From Curvibacter cyanobacteriorum (lineage in GTDB: Bacteria > Pseudomonadota > Gammaproteobacteria > Burkholderiales > Burkholderiaceae_C), in NCBI RefSeq assembly GCF_028649475.1, contig NZ_JAQSIP010000009.1, forward strand, positions 62,001 through 126,000: a stretch of DNA of 64,000 bases, in the 5' to 3' direction. Shown piece after piece: positions 25,673 through 33,954 of this stretch (within the stretch, counting starts at the first letter, position 1; each line of letters opens with the position of its first letter). Made by a program: the position numbers and the translations under genes. The notes under the pieces were generated by a model. That model worked only from the letters and a program-made list of their open reading frames with translations, was not told the DNA's origin and did not search any database.

Positions 25673-26902
25673 ATGCAAACCCACCTCGCTCCCCAGTACC
25701 AGGACAGCGCCGCCGGCCGTGAGGCCGAGGCCATTCTGCGCAAGTGCGTCCATTGCGGCTTCTGCACCGCCACCTGCCCGACCTACCAGTTGCTGGGTGA
25801 CGAGCTCGATGGGCCGCGTGGCCGCATCTACCTGATCAAGCAGGTGCTCGAGGGCCAGACCCCGACGCGCAAGACCCAGTTGCACCTGGACCGCTGCCTG
25901 ACCTGCCGCAACTGCGAAAGCACCTGCCCCAGCGGCGTGCAATATGGACACTTGGTCGACATCGGGCGCCAGATCGTGGACGAGCAGGTGCCGCGCCCCA
26001 CCGGCGAGAAGGCGGTGCGCTGGCTGCTCAAAGAAGGCCTCAGCTCGCCGCTGTTTGGACCAGCCATGAAGCTGGGCCAGAGCGTGCGCGGTCTGCTGCC
26101 GCCGACCCTGCGTGCCAAGGTGCCGCTGCCGCAGGACGCGGGCCGCTGGCCCAGCCGCTCGCATGCCCGCAAGGTGCTGATGCTGGCCGGCTGCGTGCAG
26201 CCCGCCATGTCGCCCAACATCAACAGCGCCACCGCCCGCGTGCTGGACGCCGCCGGCATCGAAGCCGTGCTGGCGCCCAAGGCCGGCTGCTGTGGCGCCG
26301 TCAAGTTCCACCTCAACGACCAGGCCGGCGGCCTGGCCCAGATGCGCGCCAACATCGACGCCTGGTGGCCCCTGGTGGCCAGCGGTGAAGTCGAGGCCCT
26401 GGTCATGAACGCCTCGGGCTGCGGTGTCACCGTCAAGGACTACGGCCACCAGCTGCGCGACGACCCGGACTACGCCGACAAGGCGGCCCGCATCAGCGCC
26501 CTGACCCGTGACCTCAGCGAGCTGCTGCCCGACCTGGTGCCGTTGCTGCAAGACCGCCTGCGCGCGGCGCCCAAGGGCGTCGTGGCCTACCACCCGCCAT
26601 GCACCTTGCAGCACGGCCAGCAGCTGCGCGGTGGGGTCGAAAAGCACCTGGGCGCGCTGGGCTTCCAGGTGCAGCTCACGCGCACCGAATCCAACCTGTG
26701 CTGCGGCTCGGCCGGTACCTATTCGGTGCTCAACCCCGACATTTCGTACGAACTGCGCGACCGCAAGGTGGGCCACCTGGAGGCCCTGCAGCCGGAGGTC
26801 ATCGTCAGCGCTAACATTGGCTGCATCACCCACCTGCAAAGCGGCACCGCGACCCCGGTGCGGCACTGGGTCGAGGTGCTGGACGAGGCCTTGCAGGCCT
26901 GA
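25673..26902 (+). CDS. glcF: glycolate oxidase iron-sulfur subunit GlcF
   Basis: The 409-residue protein has two 4Fe-4S ferredoxin motifs near the N-terminus (C25, C28, C31, C35 in CVHCGFCTATCP; C75, C78, C81, C85 in CLTCRNCESTCP). Two CCG domains follow, with AGCCGAVKFH and NLCCGSAGTYS. This is the GlcF layout, which moves electrons from the flavin subunits to the quinone pool at the inner membrane. It is separated from glcE by the YoaK-family gene. Confidence 0.95.
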   Translation: MQTHLAPQYQDSAAGREAEAILRKCVHCGFCTATCPTYQLLGDELDGPRGRIYLIKQVLEGQTPTRKTQLHLDRCLTCRNCESTCPSGVQYGHLVDIGRQIVDEQVPRPTGEKAVRWLLKEGLSSPLFGPAMKLGQSVRGLLPPTLRAKVPLPQDAGRWPSRSHARKVLMLAGCVQPAMSPNINSATARVLDAAGIEAVLAPKAGCCGAVKFHLNDQAGGLAQMRANIDAWWPLVASGEVEALVMNASGCGVTVKDYGHQLRDDPDYADKAARISALTRDLSELLPDLVPLLQDRLRAAPKGVVAYHPPCTLQHGQQLRGGVEKHLGALGFQVQLTRTESNLCCGSAGTYSVLNPDISYELRDRKVGHLEALQPEVIVSANIGCITHLQSGTATPVRHWVEVLDEALQA

Positions 26903-27002
26903 ACGGCCCCCCGTGGCCGGCCCGCGGGGGCGCGCCACTTGGCCCCGACCGCCGAGGGCTGGCATGATGGCGGGTTAGCCCTCTCTTCAATACCGCCACG
27001 TC

Positions 27003-27968
27003 ATGACCGACTCCGTGTCCGAAAAAGAACAAAGCCAGGCCGCCAACACCCCCGTGGTGTCGGGGGCGTCCGACGCTGCTGCCGTGAGCCCTGTGGCCGC
27101 CGCAGCCCCTGAAGCCCCCGCGGCCACCGAGCGCAGCCCGCGCGGTGGGCGCGGCCGCCGCGGTGGCGCCGGCCGGGGCGCCGGTCGCCCTGACGCTCGC
27201 GCAGAAGGTCGCCCCGCGGGTCGCCCCGAAGGTCGTGACGCGGCCCGCCCTGCCGGTGGCCGAGGTGACGGGCGCCGAGGCCCCCGCCGCGACGCTGCCG
27301 CCCAGGCCGCGCCCGCTGCAGGCCAGCCACCCAGTGCGCCGCGCGCACCGCGCAGCCACCCGGTGCTGGAGCAACTCGCAGGCCTGTACCCGGCCTTGTT
27401 TGGCGAGCACTTTTTGCCGCTCAAGCGCGGCATCTTCCAGGACCTGCTGGAGGCCCACCCCGAGTTGTTCGAGCGCGAAGCCCTCAAAGCCGCCCTGGCC
27501 CTGCACACCCGCTCCAGCCGCTACCTGACGGCCATGGCCGCCGGGCTGGCCCGACACGACCTGCAAGGCCAGTCGGTCGAGGCGCTGGCGCCTGAGCACA
27601 TCTACCACGCGCTGACCGAGGTGTTCCGCCGCCGCCAGCAGCGCGCTGGTGAAGACCTGCGCCCCAAGCTGCGCCGCCGCATCATCCAGGCCTTCGAAGC
27701 CTCGGGCCTCAGCCGCGAGGCCTATGCCGCCCTGGTGCTGAGCCGCGACGAGGCCGCCAATGCCGTGCTCGACGAAGCCCTGGCCGAGGCCGCCAGCCAG
27801 GCCGCCCGCGATGAAGCCCAACTGCGCGCCTTCGAAGCCAGCGCGCAGAGCCTGGAGGCCTTTGCCGACATGTATGGCCTGGACCCGCGCGACGCGGCCC
27901 GCACCCTGGAGCGCGCGCGCCAGCGCCGCGCTGCCCCGGCCACGCCGGTGGCCGCCGACCCGGTCTGA
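27003..27968 (+). CDS. ProQ/FinO-domain RNA-binding protein with long RG-rich N-terminal region
   Basis: The 321-residue protein has an N-terminal, probably disordered region of about 115 residues. It is rich in Ala, Pro, Gly and Arg, with repeated RGGRGRRGG, GRPDARAEGRPAGRPEGRD and GRGDGRRGPRRD. A ProQ/FinO domain follows at about 117-235 (HPVLEQLAGLYPALFGEHFLPLKRGIFQDL, then AALALHTRSSRYL), and then an acidic Ala-rich helical tail. ProQ-type domains bind structured sRNAs and mRNA 3' ends; the RG-rich arm would add nonspecific RNA affinity. It starts 100 bp after glcF and probably has its own promoter. E. coli ProQ has its flexible linker C-terminal to the domain, so the arrangement here is different. 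Confidence 0.88.
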   Translation: MTDSVSEKEQSQAANTPVVSGASDAAAVSPVAAAAPEAPAATERSPRGGRGRRGGAGRGAGRPDARAEGRPAGRPEGRDAARPAGGRGDGRRGPRRDAAAQAAPAAGQPPSAPRAPRSHPVLEQLAGLYPALFGEHFLPLKRGIFQDLLEAHPELFEREALKAALALHTRSSRYLTAMAAGLARHDLQGQSVEALAPEHIYHALTEVFRRRQQRAGEDLRPKLRRRIIQAFEASGLSREAYAALVLSRDEAANAVLDEALAEAASQAARDEAQLRAFEASAQSLEAFADMYGLDPRDAARTLERARQRRAAPATPVAADPV

Positions 27969-27987
27969 AGCCCCCGCCCCGGGGGCT
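27969..27987. terminator. GC-only hairpin just after the ProQ-like gene
   Basis: AGCCCCCG and CGGGGGCT form a perfect eight-base-pair stem with a CCC loop immediately after the stop codon. No T-tract follows, so it may pause or stabilise the 3' end rather than terminate by itself. Confidence 0.4.
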
Positions 27988-28082
27988 TGGGCGCCCCCGG
28001 TCTGCAGCCTGCTGACACCCCGTTGTCAGCAGCCCCCCGGCACCATGGCAGTCCTGTTTAACCCCGACTGAAAGACGCTGCC

Positions 28083-28496
28083 ATGTCGCACACCCCCTCC
28101 ACCCCGGCCATCCCCTCCCGTGCTGGCTCGGCCCTCAACTGGTTTGAGATCCCCTGCGCCGACCTGGATCGCGCCCAGGCCTTTTATGAGGCCGTGCTGG
28201 CCCGACCCCTGCACCGCGAAGACTTGGGGGGCGGCCCCATGGCCGTGTTCCCGCACGACAAACCTGCCCCGGGCGGCTGCCTGGTGGCCGGCCCGCAGCG
28301 CCGGGTCGCTCCCGATGCCGGTGTGCGCCCCTACCTGGACTGCGCTCCCTCGCTGGATGCCGCGGTGGCCCGGGTGGCCGGCGCCGGGGGCACCGTGCTC
28401 GACGCCTGCATCGAGTTGCCGCACGGCATCGGCTTCATCGCCCATGTGCGCGACACCGAAGGCAACACGGTGGGCCTGCACACCGTGCAACGCTGA
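28083..28496 (+). CDS. VOC family (glyoxalase/bleomycin-resistance-like) protein
   Basis: The 137-residue protein has the vicinal-oxygen-chelate layout: LNWFEIPCADLDRAQAFYEAVL at the N-terminus, a central PYLDCAPSLDAAVARV and a C-terminal RDTEGNTVGLHTV, giving two beta-alpha-beta-beta-beta modules. The family includes glyoxalases and dioxygenases, and the exact reaction cannot be told. A gene of this family often neighbours a YafY-like WYL regulator, as here (29061-29759). It starts shortly after the ProQ-like gene and is followed by the EVE-domain gene after 14 bp. Confidence 0.88.
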   Translation: MSHTPSTPAIPSRAGSALNWFEIPCADLDRAQAFYEAVLARPLHREDLGGGPMAVFPHDKPAPGGCLVAGPQRRVAPDAGVRPYLDCAPSLDAAVARVAGAGGTVLDACIELPHGIGFIAHVRDTEGNTVGLHTVQR

Positions 28497-28510
28497 AGCG
28501 GAGCCGCACC

Positions 28511-29005
28511 ATGCAGACGGTGTTGCCCGGTTTCCCGCTCGCCCCGGCGCCCCAGGCCGTGGCACCGCGCCACTGGATTGCCGTGGCCTGCGCCGAGCAT
28601 GCCCGCCGCGGCCGCGAGGCCCAGCCGCTGGGTTTCATGCAGGTCTGCCATGGCCGGCGCGCGCCCTTGGCCCGGTTGCGCCCAGGTGACTCGGTGGCCT
28701 ACTACGCGCCGGCCACCCGCATGGCCGGCCATGACCGCCTGCAGAGCTTTGTCTCCCTTGGCCGAGTGGCCGCCGGTGAGCCCTACGCCTTCGACATGGG
28801 GGGCGGCTTGGTGCCCTTCCGGCGGGATGTGCACTATGCCTCGGCAGCCCGCGAGGTGCCGATTGCGCCCCTGCTCGATCGGTTCGAGTTTGTTGAAGAC
28901 CGCCAGCGTTGGGGCGCGCGCTTTCGCTTTGGCCTGTTCGAGGTCAGCGCCCATGACATGGGCTTGATCGCGCAGGCCATGGGCGTGGCGGCTTGGCTGG
29001 ACTGA
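28511..29005 (+). CDS. EVE domain (UPF0310) protein
   Basis: The 164-residue product matches the UPF0310/EVE family: HWIAVACAEHARRGRE near the N-terminus, GFMQVCHGRRAPLARLRPGDSVAYYAP, then FVSLGRVAAGEPY and a C-terminal FRFGLFEVSAHDM. EVE domains share the PUA-like fold and bind modified bases in nucleic acids; some are fused to restriction enzymes, while stand-alone ones are of uncertain function. No defence genes are nearby. It is 14 bp downstream of the VOC gene and 55 bp upstream of the WYL regulator, so the three may form one transcript. Confidence 0.87.
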   Translation: MQTVLPGFPLAPAPQAVAPRHWIAVACAEHARRGREAQPLGFMQVCHGRRAPLARLRPGDSVAYYAPATRMAGHDRLQSFVSLGRVAAGEPYAFDMGGGLVPFRRDVHYASAAREVPIAPLLDRFEFVEDRQRWGARFRFGLFEVSAHDMGLIAQAMGVAAWLD

Positions 29006-29060
29006 GTCCCTTATCCTGGGGGCTCTACCCCCATTCCACTGGCTTGTCACCCCTTCCACC

Positions 29061-29759
29061 ATGCGCCGCGCCGACCGTTTGTTCCACATCGTTCAACTGG
29101 TGCGCGGGCGCCGTCTCAGCACGGCGGCCTTTCTGGCCGAGCGGCTGGAGGTGTCCGAGCGCACCGTCTACCGCGACGTGGCCGAGCTGCAGCACCAAGG
29201 CGTGCCGATCGAGGGCGAGGCCGGGGTCGGCTACCGCATGGGGGCCGGCTTCGAGTTGCCGCCGCTGATGTTCTCGCAGGCCGAGGCCAGCGCCCTGGTG
29301 GCCTCGGTGCGCCTGGCCCAGGCCTGCCTGGACCCGGCGCTGGCCCGCGAGGCCGAGTCCGCGCTCAGCAAGATCCTGTCCGTGTTGCCGCGCGATGCGC
29401 GGGCCGCCGCCGAGTCGCTGGTCTTGTTTGCGCCCGCCGTGGGCCAGAGCCCCGAGGTGCAGCAGCGCCTGCAGGCCTTGCGCGAGGCGGCCCAGACCCG
29501 CCACAAGGTGCGGGTGCAGTACCGCGCCCTGGACGGGACGGACAGCACCCGCACGCTGCGCCCGCTGGGTTGCTTTTACTGGGGCAGCGTGTGGACGCTG
29601 GCCGCCTGGTGCGAAACGCGCGAGGCGTTGCGCAGCTTCCGGGTCGACCGCATCGGCGCCATGGAGGTGCTGGCCCAGCGCTTCCGTGACGAGCCCGGTC
29701 GCACCCTGGCCGACCTGTTCCGCCAGGTCGAGCAGGAGCGCCGTCAGCGCGCGCCCTGA
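29061..29759 (+). CDS. YafY-type HTH/WYL-domain transcriptional regulator
   Basis: The 232-residue protein begins with a DeoR-like winged helix (RRADRLFHIVQLVRGRRLSTAAFLAE, then VSERTVYRDVAELQHQGVPI). A WYL domain follows in its C-terminal half (RVQYRALDG, CFYWGSVWTLAAWCETREALRSFRVDRI). WYL domains sense nucleotides or other ligands. The VOC and EVE genes just upstream on the same strand are its likely targets or partners, as YafY-VOC pairs are common. The effector is unknown. Confidence 0.92.
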   Translation: MRRADRLFHIVQLVRGRRLSTAAFLAERLEVSERTVYRDVAELQHQGVPIEGEAGVGYRMGAGFELPPLMFSQAEASALVASVRLAQACLDPALAREAESALSKILSVLPRDARAAAESLVLFAPAVGQSPEVQQRLQALREAAQTRHKVRVQYRALDGTDSTRTLRPLGCFYWGSVWTLAAWCETREALRSFRVDRIGAMEVLAQRFRDEPGRTLADLFRQVEQERRQRAP

Positions 29760-29856
29760 CGGCGGGGCCCCGACCGGCCCGCGAGAGTCCGACCGGGGTC
29801 ACGGGCATCCGCCTTGGCGCACACTGTGGGCTGGTGTTTCTTTGTTCAGGTGACCG

Positions 29857-30246
29857 ATGTCTTCTTCGCCCTCCGCCCGCAATGTGCTGGGCAGCGCTTT
29901 GATGGCCTGCTCCTATGACCCGCTGACCGGGTACTTCCGCGATGGCTGCTGCCACACCGACGCCGCCGACACGGGGTCGCATGTGATTTGCGCCCGCGTC
30001 ACAGCGGACTTTCTGGCCTTTTCGCTGGCGCGCGGCAACGACCTCTCCACCCCGCGACCCGAATGGCGCTTCGCCGGGCTGCGGCCCGGCGACCGCTGGT
30101 GCCTGTGCGCCCTGCGCTGGCGCGAGGCCCTGGCGGCAGGCGTCGCGCCGCCCGTGGTGCTGGAGGCCACGCACGAACGCGCGCTGCAGTTCGTCACCCT
30201 GGCCGAGTTGCAGCAGCACGCCTGGGCGCCGGCCGGCCGGGCCTGA
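29857..30246 (+). CDS. DUF2237 family protein
   Basis: The 129-residue product matches DUF2237: NVLGSALMACSYDPLTGYFRDGCC near the N-terminus, TGSHVICARVTADFLAF, GNDLSTPRPEWRFAGLRPGDRWCLCALRW, and a short C-terminal helix. The family has conserved Cys and His residues (C18, C31, C32, C87, C89 or near) and no established function that I know. It is soluble and has no signal peptide. It stands 97 bp after the WYL regulator. Confidence 0.88.
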   Translation: MSSSPSARNVLGSALMACSYDPLTGYFRDGCCHTDAADTGSHVICARVTADFLAFSLARGNDLSTPRPEWRFAGLRPGDRWCLCALRWREALAAGVAPPVVLEATHERALQFVTLAELQQHAWAPAGRA

Positions 30247-30285
30247 GCCCCGCCCGGACCAGGCTCAGGCCCTAAGATGGCGCCC

Positions 30286-31167
30286 ATGTCCGACGCCCCT
30301 TCCACCCTGGCGCCTGGGCCCCGTCCCAGCGGGGTGCCCCAGCAGTTTGATTCGCCGCGCGACCGCGCCCTGTACCGCCGGGTGCCACACCGCGCGGGGG
30401 TGGAGCTGTACCGGGCCGAAATCGTCGACCATGCGTTTGCACCGCACGCGCACGATGCCTTTGGCATCGGCTCGGTCGAATGGGGCGTCGAGCGTTTCCG
30501 ATACCGCGGCAGCGAACACCTGGCGGGGCCGGGCTCGCTGGTGCTGATGGACGAAGACGAGTTGCACACCGGCCATGCCGCCACCGCCCAGGGCTGGCGC
30601 TACCGCATGGTCTACATCGAGGCCGCCACGCTGAGCGAGTTGACCGGCCAGCGCGTGCGCCGCTTTGCCCAGCCCACCGTCGACGACCCGGCCTTGGGCC
30701 AGCGCGTCACCGCGGCGCTGGACCGGCTGTGGCAGGGCGCCGACGACCCCTTGGCCTTTGACAGCCAGCTCTGCCTGCTGGCGTCGGCCCTGGTGGCGCG
30801 CCACGGGCAAGGGGCCGCGGCCCAGCCGGTGGCTGGCCTGGCGCCCGAGGTGCTGGCGCGGGTGCGTGATTACATCGAAGCCCACCTGCACGAGCCGCTG
30901 CGGCTGGAAGACCTGGCGGGCCAGGCGGGCCTGTCGCCGTTTCACTTTCTGCGCCGCTTCAAGCAGAGCACGCGCCACACGCCCCAGGTCTTTGTGCAGG
31001 CCCGGCGTGGTGCCCGGGCCAAGGCCTTGCTGGCGCGTGGCCTGGCCCCGGCCGAGGTGGCGGCCAGCGTCGGTCTGTCCGACCAGCCACACCTGAACCG
31101 CTTGCTGCGCCGTCTCTACGGCATCACCCCCGGCGCCTACCAGCGGCAGCTGGCGGTGGCCGCCTGA
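30286..31167 (+). CDS. AraC-family transcriptional regulator
   Basis: The 293-residue protein has an N-terminal cupin-like AraC-binding domain (FAPHAHDAFGIGSVEWG, LAGPGSLVLMDEDELHTGHA). A C-terminal double helix-turn-helix follows (LRLEDLAGQAGLSPFHFLRR and the second helix ending YGITPGAYQRQ). ATG 30277, three codons earlier, is also possible. The EamA transporter gene 245 bp downstream is in the same orientation. This regulator class often controls an adjacent exporter, so it may regulate that gene. Confidence 0.92.
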   Translation: MSDAPSTLAPGPRPSGVPQQFDSPRDRALYRRVPHRAGVELYRAEIVDHAFAPHAHDAFGIGSVEWGVERFRYRGSEHLAGPGSLVLMDEDELHTGHAATAQGWRYRMVYIEAATLSELTGQRVRRFAQPTVDDPALGQRVTAALDRLWQGADDPLAFDSQLCLLASALVARHGQGAAAQPVAGLAPEVLARVRDYIEAHLHEPLRLEDLAGQAGLSPFHFLRRFKQSTRHTPQVFVQARRGARAKALLARGLAPAEVAASVGLSDQPHLNRLLRRLYGITPGAYQRQLAVAA

Positions 31168-31412
31168 GGCTGCCGGGCGCCCTCCGGCGTCGTTCGACAT
31201 CGACTCACGCGTCTGACGTCCTGTCCGCCCGCCCTCGGCCTGCGTGGGGGTGGGCGAGGGGGTGCCGGCCCCGCGGCGGTGGCTGAGCACACGGCCCGCG
31301 CGCGGCGGCGCCCTGGCAGCAGCGCCTCGCTTCACCGTCCCATCCGCCCACCGCGCAGCGCAATCTGGTCCAAGACAAGCGCCTGGCGGTGCAGGCACAC
31401 TGCGCGTCTTGA

Positions 31413-32393
31413 ATGGAATCGTGGATGGAACGGATGGCCGCAGGGGATTTGATTCGCGGGGTGGCGTATGCGCTGGCCGCTGGGCTGATGTGGGGGCTGG
31501 TGTTCGTGGCGCCAGCCTTGCTGCCCGACTACACCCCCGCGGCGCTGGCCTTTGGCCGCTACATTGCCTTTGGCGTGGTGGCCTTGCTGCTGGCCTGGCC
31601 CGACCGGCAGCGGCTGGCGGCGCTGCGCCGCGCGGACTGGCTGGAGGCTTTCAAGCTGGCGCTGGTGGGCAACATCATTTACTACCTGTTCCTGTCGGCG
31701 GGCATCCAGGCCGCCGGGGTGCCGCTGGCCAGTGTGTTGATTGGCACCTTGCCGGTGGTGATCGCGGTCAGCGCCAACTGGCACGACCGCTCCTTGCCCT
31801 GGGCCCGTCTGATGCCCTCGCTGGGCCTGATCGCGCTGGGCATTGCGCTGGTCAATCAGACCGAGATGGGCCGCATCGAGGCAGGCCACGGCCACGCCTA
31901 CGCCGCGGGGGCGGCCCTCACCCTGGTGGCGGTGGCCGCCTGGACTTGGTACCCGATCCGCAATGCGCGCTGGCTCAAGGCCCACCCGGGCTTGTCGGCC
32001 ACCACCTGGACCACGGCCCAGGGCCTGGCCACCTTGCCGCTGGCGCTGCTGGGCTGGCTGCTGTGGGGCCTGTGGCAGGGGCTGAGCCAGCCCGGGGCGC
32101 CCTGGCTCATGGGTTGGGGCCCGCGGCCGCTGTTGTTTTTGGGCCTGATGCTGGCCATGGGCCTGTTCGCGTCCTGGGCCGGCACCCTGGCCTGGAGCCG
32201 GGCCAGCAAGCTGCTGCCAACCTCGTTGACCGGTCAGCTGATCGTGTTTGAAACCCTGTCGGCCCTGGCCTATGGCTTCTGGCACCGCGCCGAGTGGCCG
32301 GCCCCGGTCACGGGCGGGGGCATCGCCCTGCTGGTGGCGGGCGTGTTGATGGGGGTGCGCGCTTTCCAGCGGCCCGGCGCGGGCGCGGCCTGA
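31413..32393 (+). CDS. DMT superfamily (EamA) transporter
   Basis: The 326-residue protein has ten predicted hydrophobic segments in two EamA repeats. Examples are GVAYALAAGLMWGLVFVAPALL at the start and a C-terminal half with LLPTSLTGQLIVFETLSALAYG. EamA proteins export amino acids or other metabolites across the inner membrane. The 245-bp gap before it shows no gene and no obvious terminator. It converges on the glutathione peroxidase gene, with only 15 bp between stops. Substrate unknown. Confidence 0.9.
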   Translation: MESWMERMAAGDLIRGVAYALAAGLMWGLVFVAPALLPDYTPAALAFGRYIAFGVVALLLAWPDRQRLAALRRADWLEAFKLALVGNIIYYLFLSAGIQAAGVPLASVLIGTLPVVIAVSANWHDRSLPWARLMPSLGLIALGIALVNQTEMGRIEAGHGHAYAAGAALTLVAVAAWTWYPIRNARWLKAHPGLSATTWTTAQGLATLPLALLGWLLWGLWQGLSQPGAPWLMGWGPRPLLFLGLMLAMGLFASWAGTLAWSRASKLLPTSLTGQLIVFETLSALAYGFWHRAEWPAPVTGGGIALLVAGVLMGVRAFQRPGAGAA

Positions 32394-32408
32394 CCGGGGC
32401 GCCGCGCC

Positions 32409-32912
32409 TCAAGGGGCGGCGGTGCGGGGGGCGGCCAGGGCCTGCTCGATGTCGCTGGCCAGCCGGGACGGCGTGTCCTGCGGCGCGAAACGGCGCAGCA
32501 CCTGACCATCACGACCGACCAGGAACTTGGTGAAGTTCCATTTGATGGCCTTGCTGCCCAGCAGGCCGGGGGCCTCGGCGCACAGCCAGCGGTACAGCGG
32601 GTGGGCGTCGCCACCGTTGACGTCGATCTTGTGCATCATCGGGAAAGTGACCCCGTAGTTGAGCTGGCAGAAGCTGGCGATCTGCTCGTCGCTGCCCGGG
32701 TCCTGACGACCAAACTGGTTGCACGGGAAGCCCAGCACCACCAGGCCTTGGGCGCCATAGCGCTGGTGCAGGGCCTCGAGGCCGGCGAACTGCGGCGTGA
32801 AGCCACAGGCGCTGGCGGTGTTCACGATCAGCAGGACCTGGCCTTCGAACTGACGCAAGGGCACAGTCTGGCCCTGAATGGACAGGGCTTCAAAGTCATA
32901 AAGGGAGCTCAT
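32409..32912 (-). CDS. glutathione peroxidase (Cys type)
   Basis: The 167-residue protein is a non-selenium glutathione peroxidase. The catalytic cysteine is C36 (NTASACGFTPQF) where animal enzymes have selenocysteine. The other tetrad residues are Q70 (GFPCNQFGRQDP), W125 and N126 (IKWNFTKFL). It would reduce hydroperoxides using glutathione or thioredoxin, in the cytoplasm or periplasm; no signal peptide is seen. It is similar to E. coli BtuE. It is followed on its strand by nothing closer than the convergent EamA gene. Confidence 0.94.
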   Translation of the reverse strand: MSSLYDFEALSIQGQTVPLRQFEGQVLLIVNTASACGFTPQFAGLEALHQRYGAQGLVVLGFPCNQFGRQDPGSDEQIASFCQLNYGVTFPMMHKIDVNGGDAHPLYRWLCAEAPGLLGSKAIKWNFTKFLVGRDGQVLRRFAPQDTPSRLASDIEQALAAPRTAAP

Positions 32913-32991
32913 GGTGGGCTTTCTGGGCGTGGAGGGGGCATCGTAGCCCCGAGCCGTGCCGGGCTGCAGGCCCGGCCCGGCAAGACCCCCG

Positions 32992-33915
32992 TCAATCGTG
33001 GGTGGGCGGCTGAGAGGGGGCCCAGGCCGACCAGGCTGCCGCCGCCACGATCAGCGCGCCCCCCAGCCAGACCCGCAGCGGCAGTTCGGCCGCGCCCAGG
33101 GCCACGGCGGAGGCGCTGGCGAACAGCACCTCCGACAGCATCACCAGCGCGGTGGTGCTGGAGCGCAGCCGCGAGGCGCCGTATTGCAGCGCCACATTGC
33201 CCCCCAGGTAGGCCATGCTCAGCGCCGCGGCCCCGGCCAGCCAGGCGAGGTCAGGTGCGGGCAGCGGGGTGACCAGGCCCTGGCTCAGGCCCACCCCGGC
33301 GGTCAGGGCCGACAGCAGCGAGCCGCCGCCGAACATGGCCAGCACCCGCGCCGGCGCGGGCGTCTGGTGCAGGCGCCGCAGCATCACGTTGGTCAGCGCA
33401 AAGCTGAAGCCCCCGGTCAGCCCCAGCCAGTCGGACAGCGACTCGGGCACGGGCCAGCCGCTGCCCGGGGCTTTCAGCACCACCGCCACACCGCCCAGGG
33501 CCAACCCCATGCGCAGCAGGTCGGCCCCGCGCGGGCGCTCGCCCAGCAGCCACCAGGCCAGCAGACCGGCCCACAGCGGCATCAGGTAGAACAACAGCAC
33601 CACGCGCACCACATCGCCCACCGTGACGGCCCAGTTGAAGCACACATTGGTCAGCCCGGCGGCCAGCGCCAGGCCCCACAGCGCGGGTTGGTCCAGCCAC
33701 TGGCGCAGGGCGCTGGGGAAGGCCAGCAGGGTGCAGCCGAGCGCCATCAGGTAGATCAGCGCGGTGGCCCACAGCGGGTGCAGGCCGGCCTGCTCCAGTT
33801 GCCGCAGTGGCCACCACGACACGCCCCACACGAAGGCGTTGAACATCAGGGCCAGCACGCTGAACAAGGGCGTGGCGGGGGCGGGCGAGGGGGTGGAGGG
33901 CATGGCCAAAAGCAA
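32992..33915 (-). CDS. DMT superfamily (EamA) transporter
   Basis: The 307-residue protein has about ten hydrophobic segments and two EamA repeats (FNAFVWGVSWWPLRQLEQAG near the start; SDWLGLTGGFSFALTNVMLRRL in the second half). It lies 39 bp downstream of lplT on the same strand and is probably co-transcribed with it. It is not closely similar to the EamA protein at 31413-32393 in its N-terminal segment. The substrate cannot be told. Confidence 0.9.
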   Translation of the reverse strand: MLLAMPSTPSPAPATPLFSVLALMFNAFVWGVSWWPLRQLEQAGLHPLWATALIYLMALGCTLLAFPSALRQWLDQPALWGLALAAGLTNVCFNWAVTVGDVVRVVLLFYLMPLWAGLLAWWLLGERPRGADLLRMGLALGGVAVVLKAPGSGWPVPESLSDWLGLTGGFSFALTNVMLRRLHQTPAPARVLAMFGGGSLLSALTAGVGLSQGLVTPLPAPDLAWLAGAAALSMAYLGGNVALQYGASRLRSSTTALVMLSEVLFASASAVALGAAELPLRVWLGGALIVAAAAWSAWAPSQPPTHD

Positions 33916-33954
33916 AAGGCCGGCGAGGCCGGCCCTTGAAGGGGTGGGGGGGCT

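Noticed and set aside
27145-27528. Second-frame open reading frame inside the RG-rich arm of the ProQ-like gene
   Set aside because: Repetitive GC codons keep several frames open. Only the 27003 frame continues into the ProQ domain.
32409-32912. Selenocysteine glutathione peroxidase
   Set aside because: The active-site position is an ordinary Cys codon (residue 36), not TGA.
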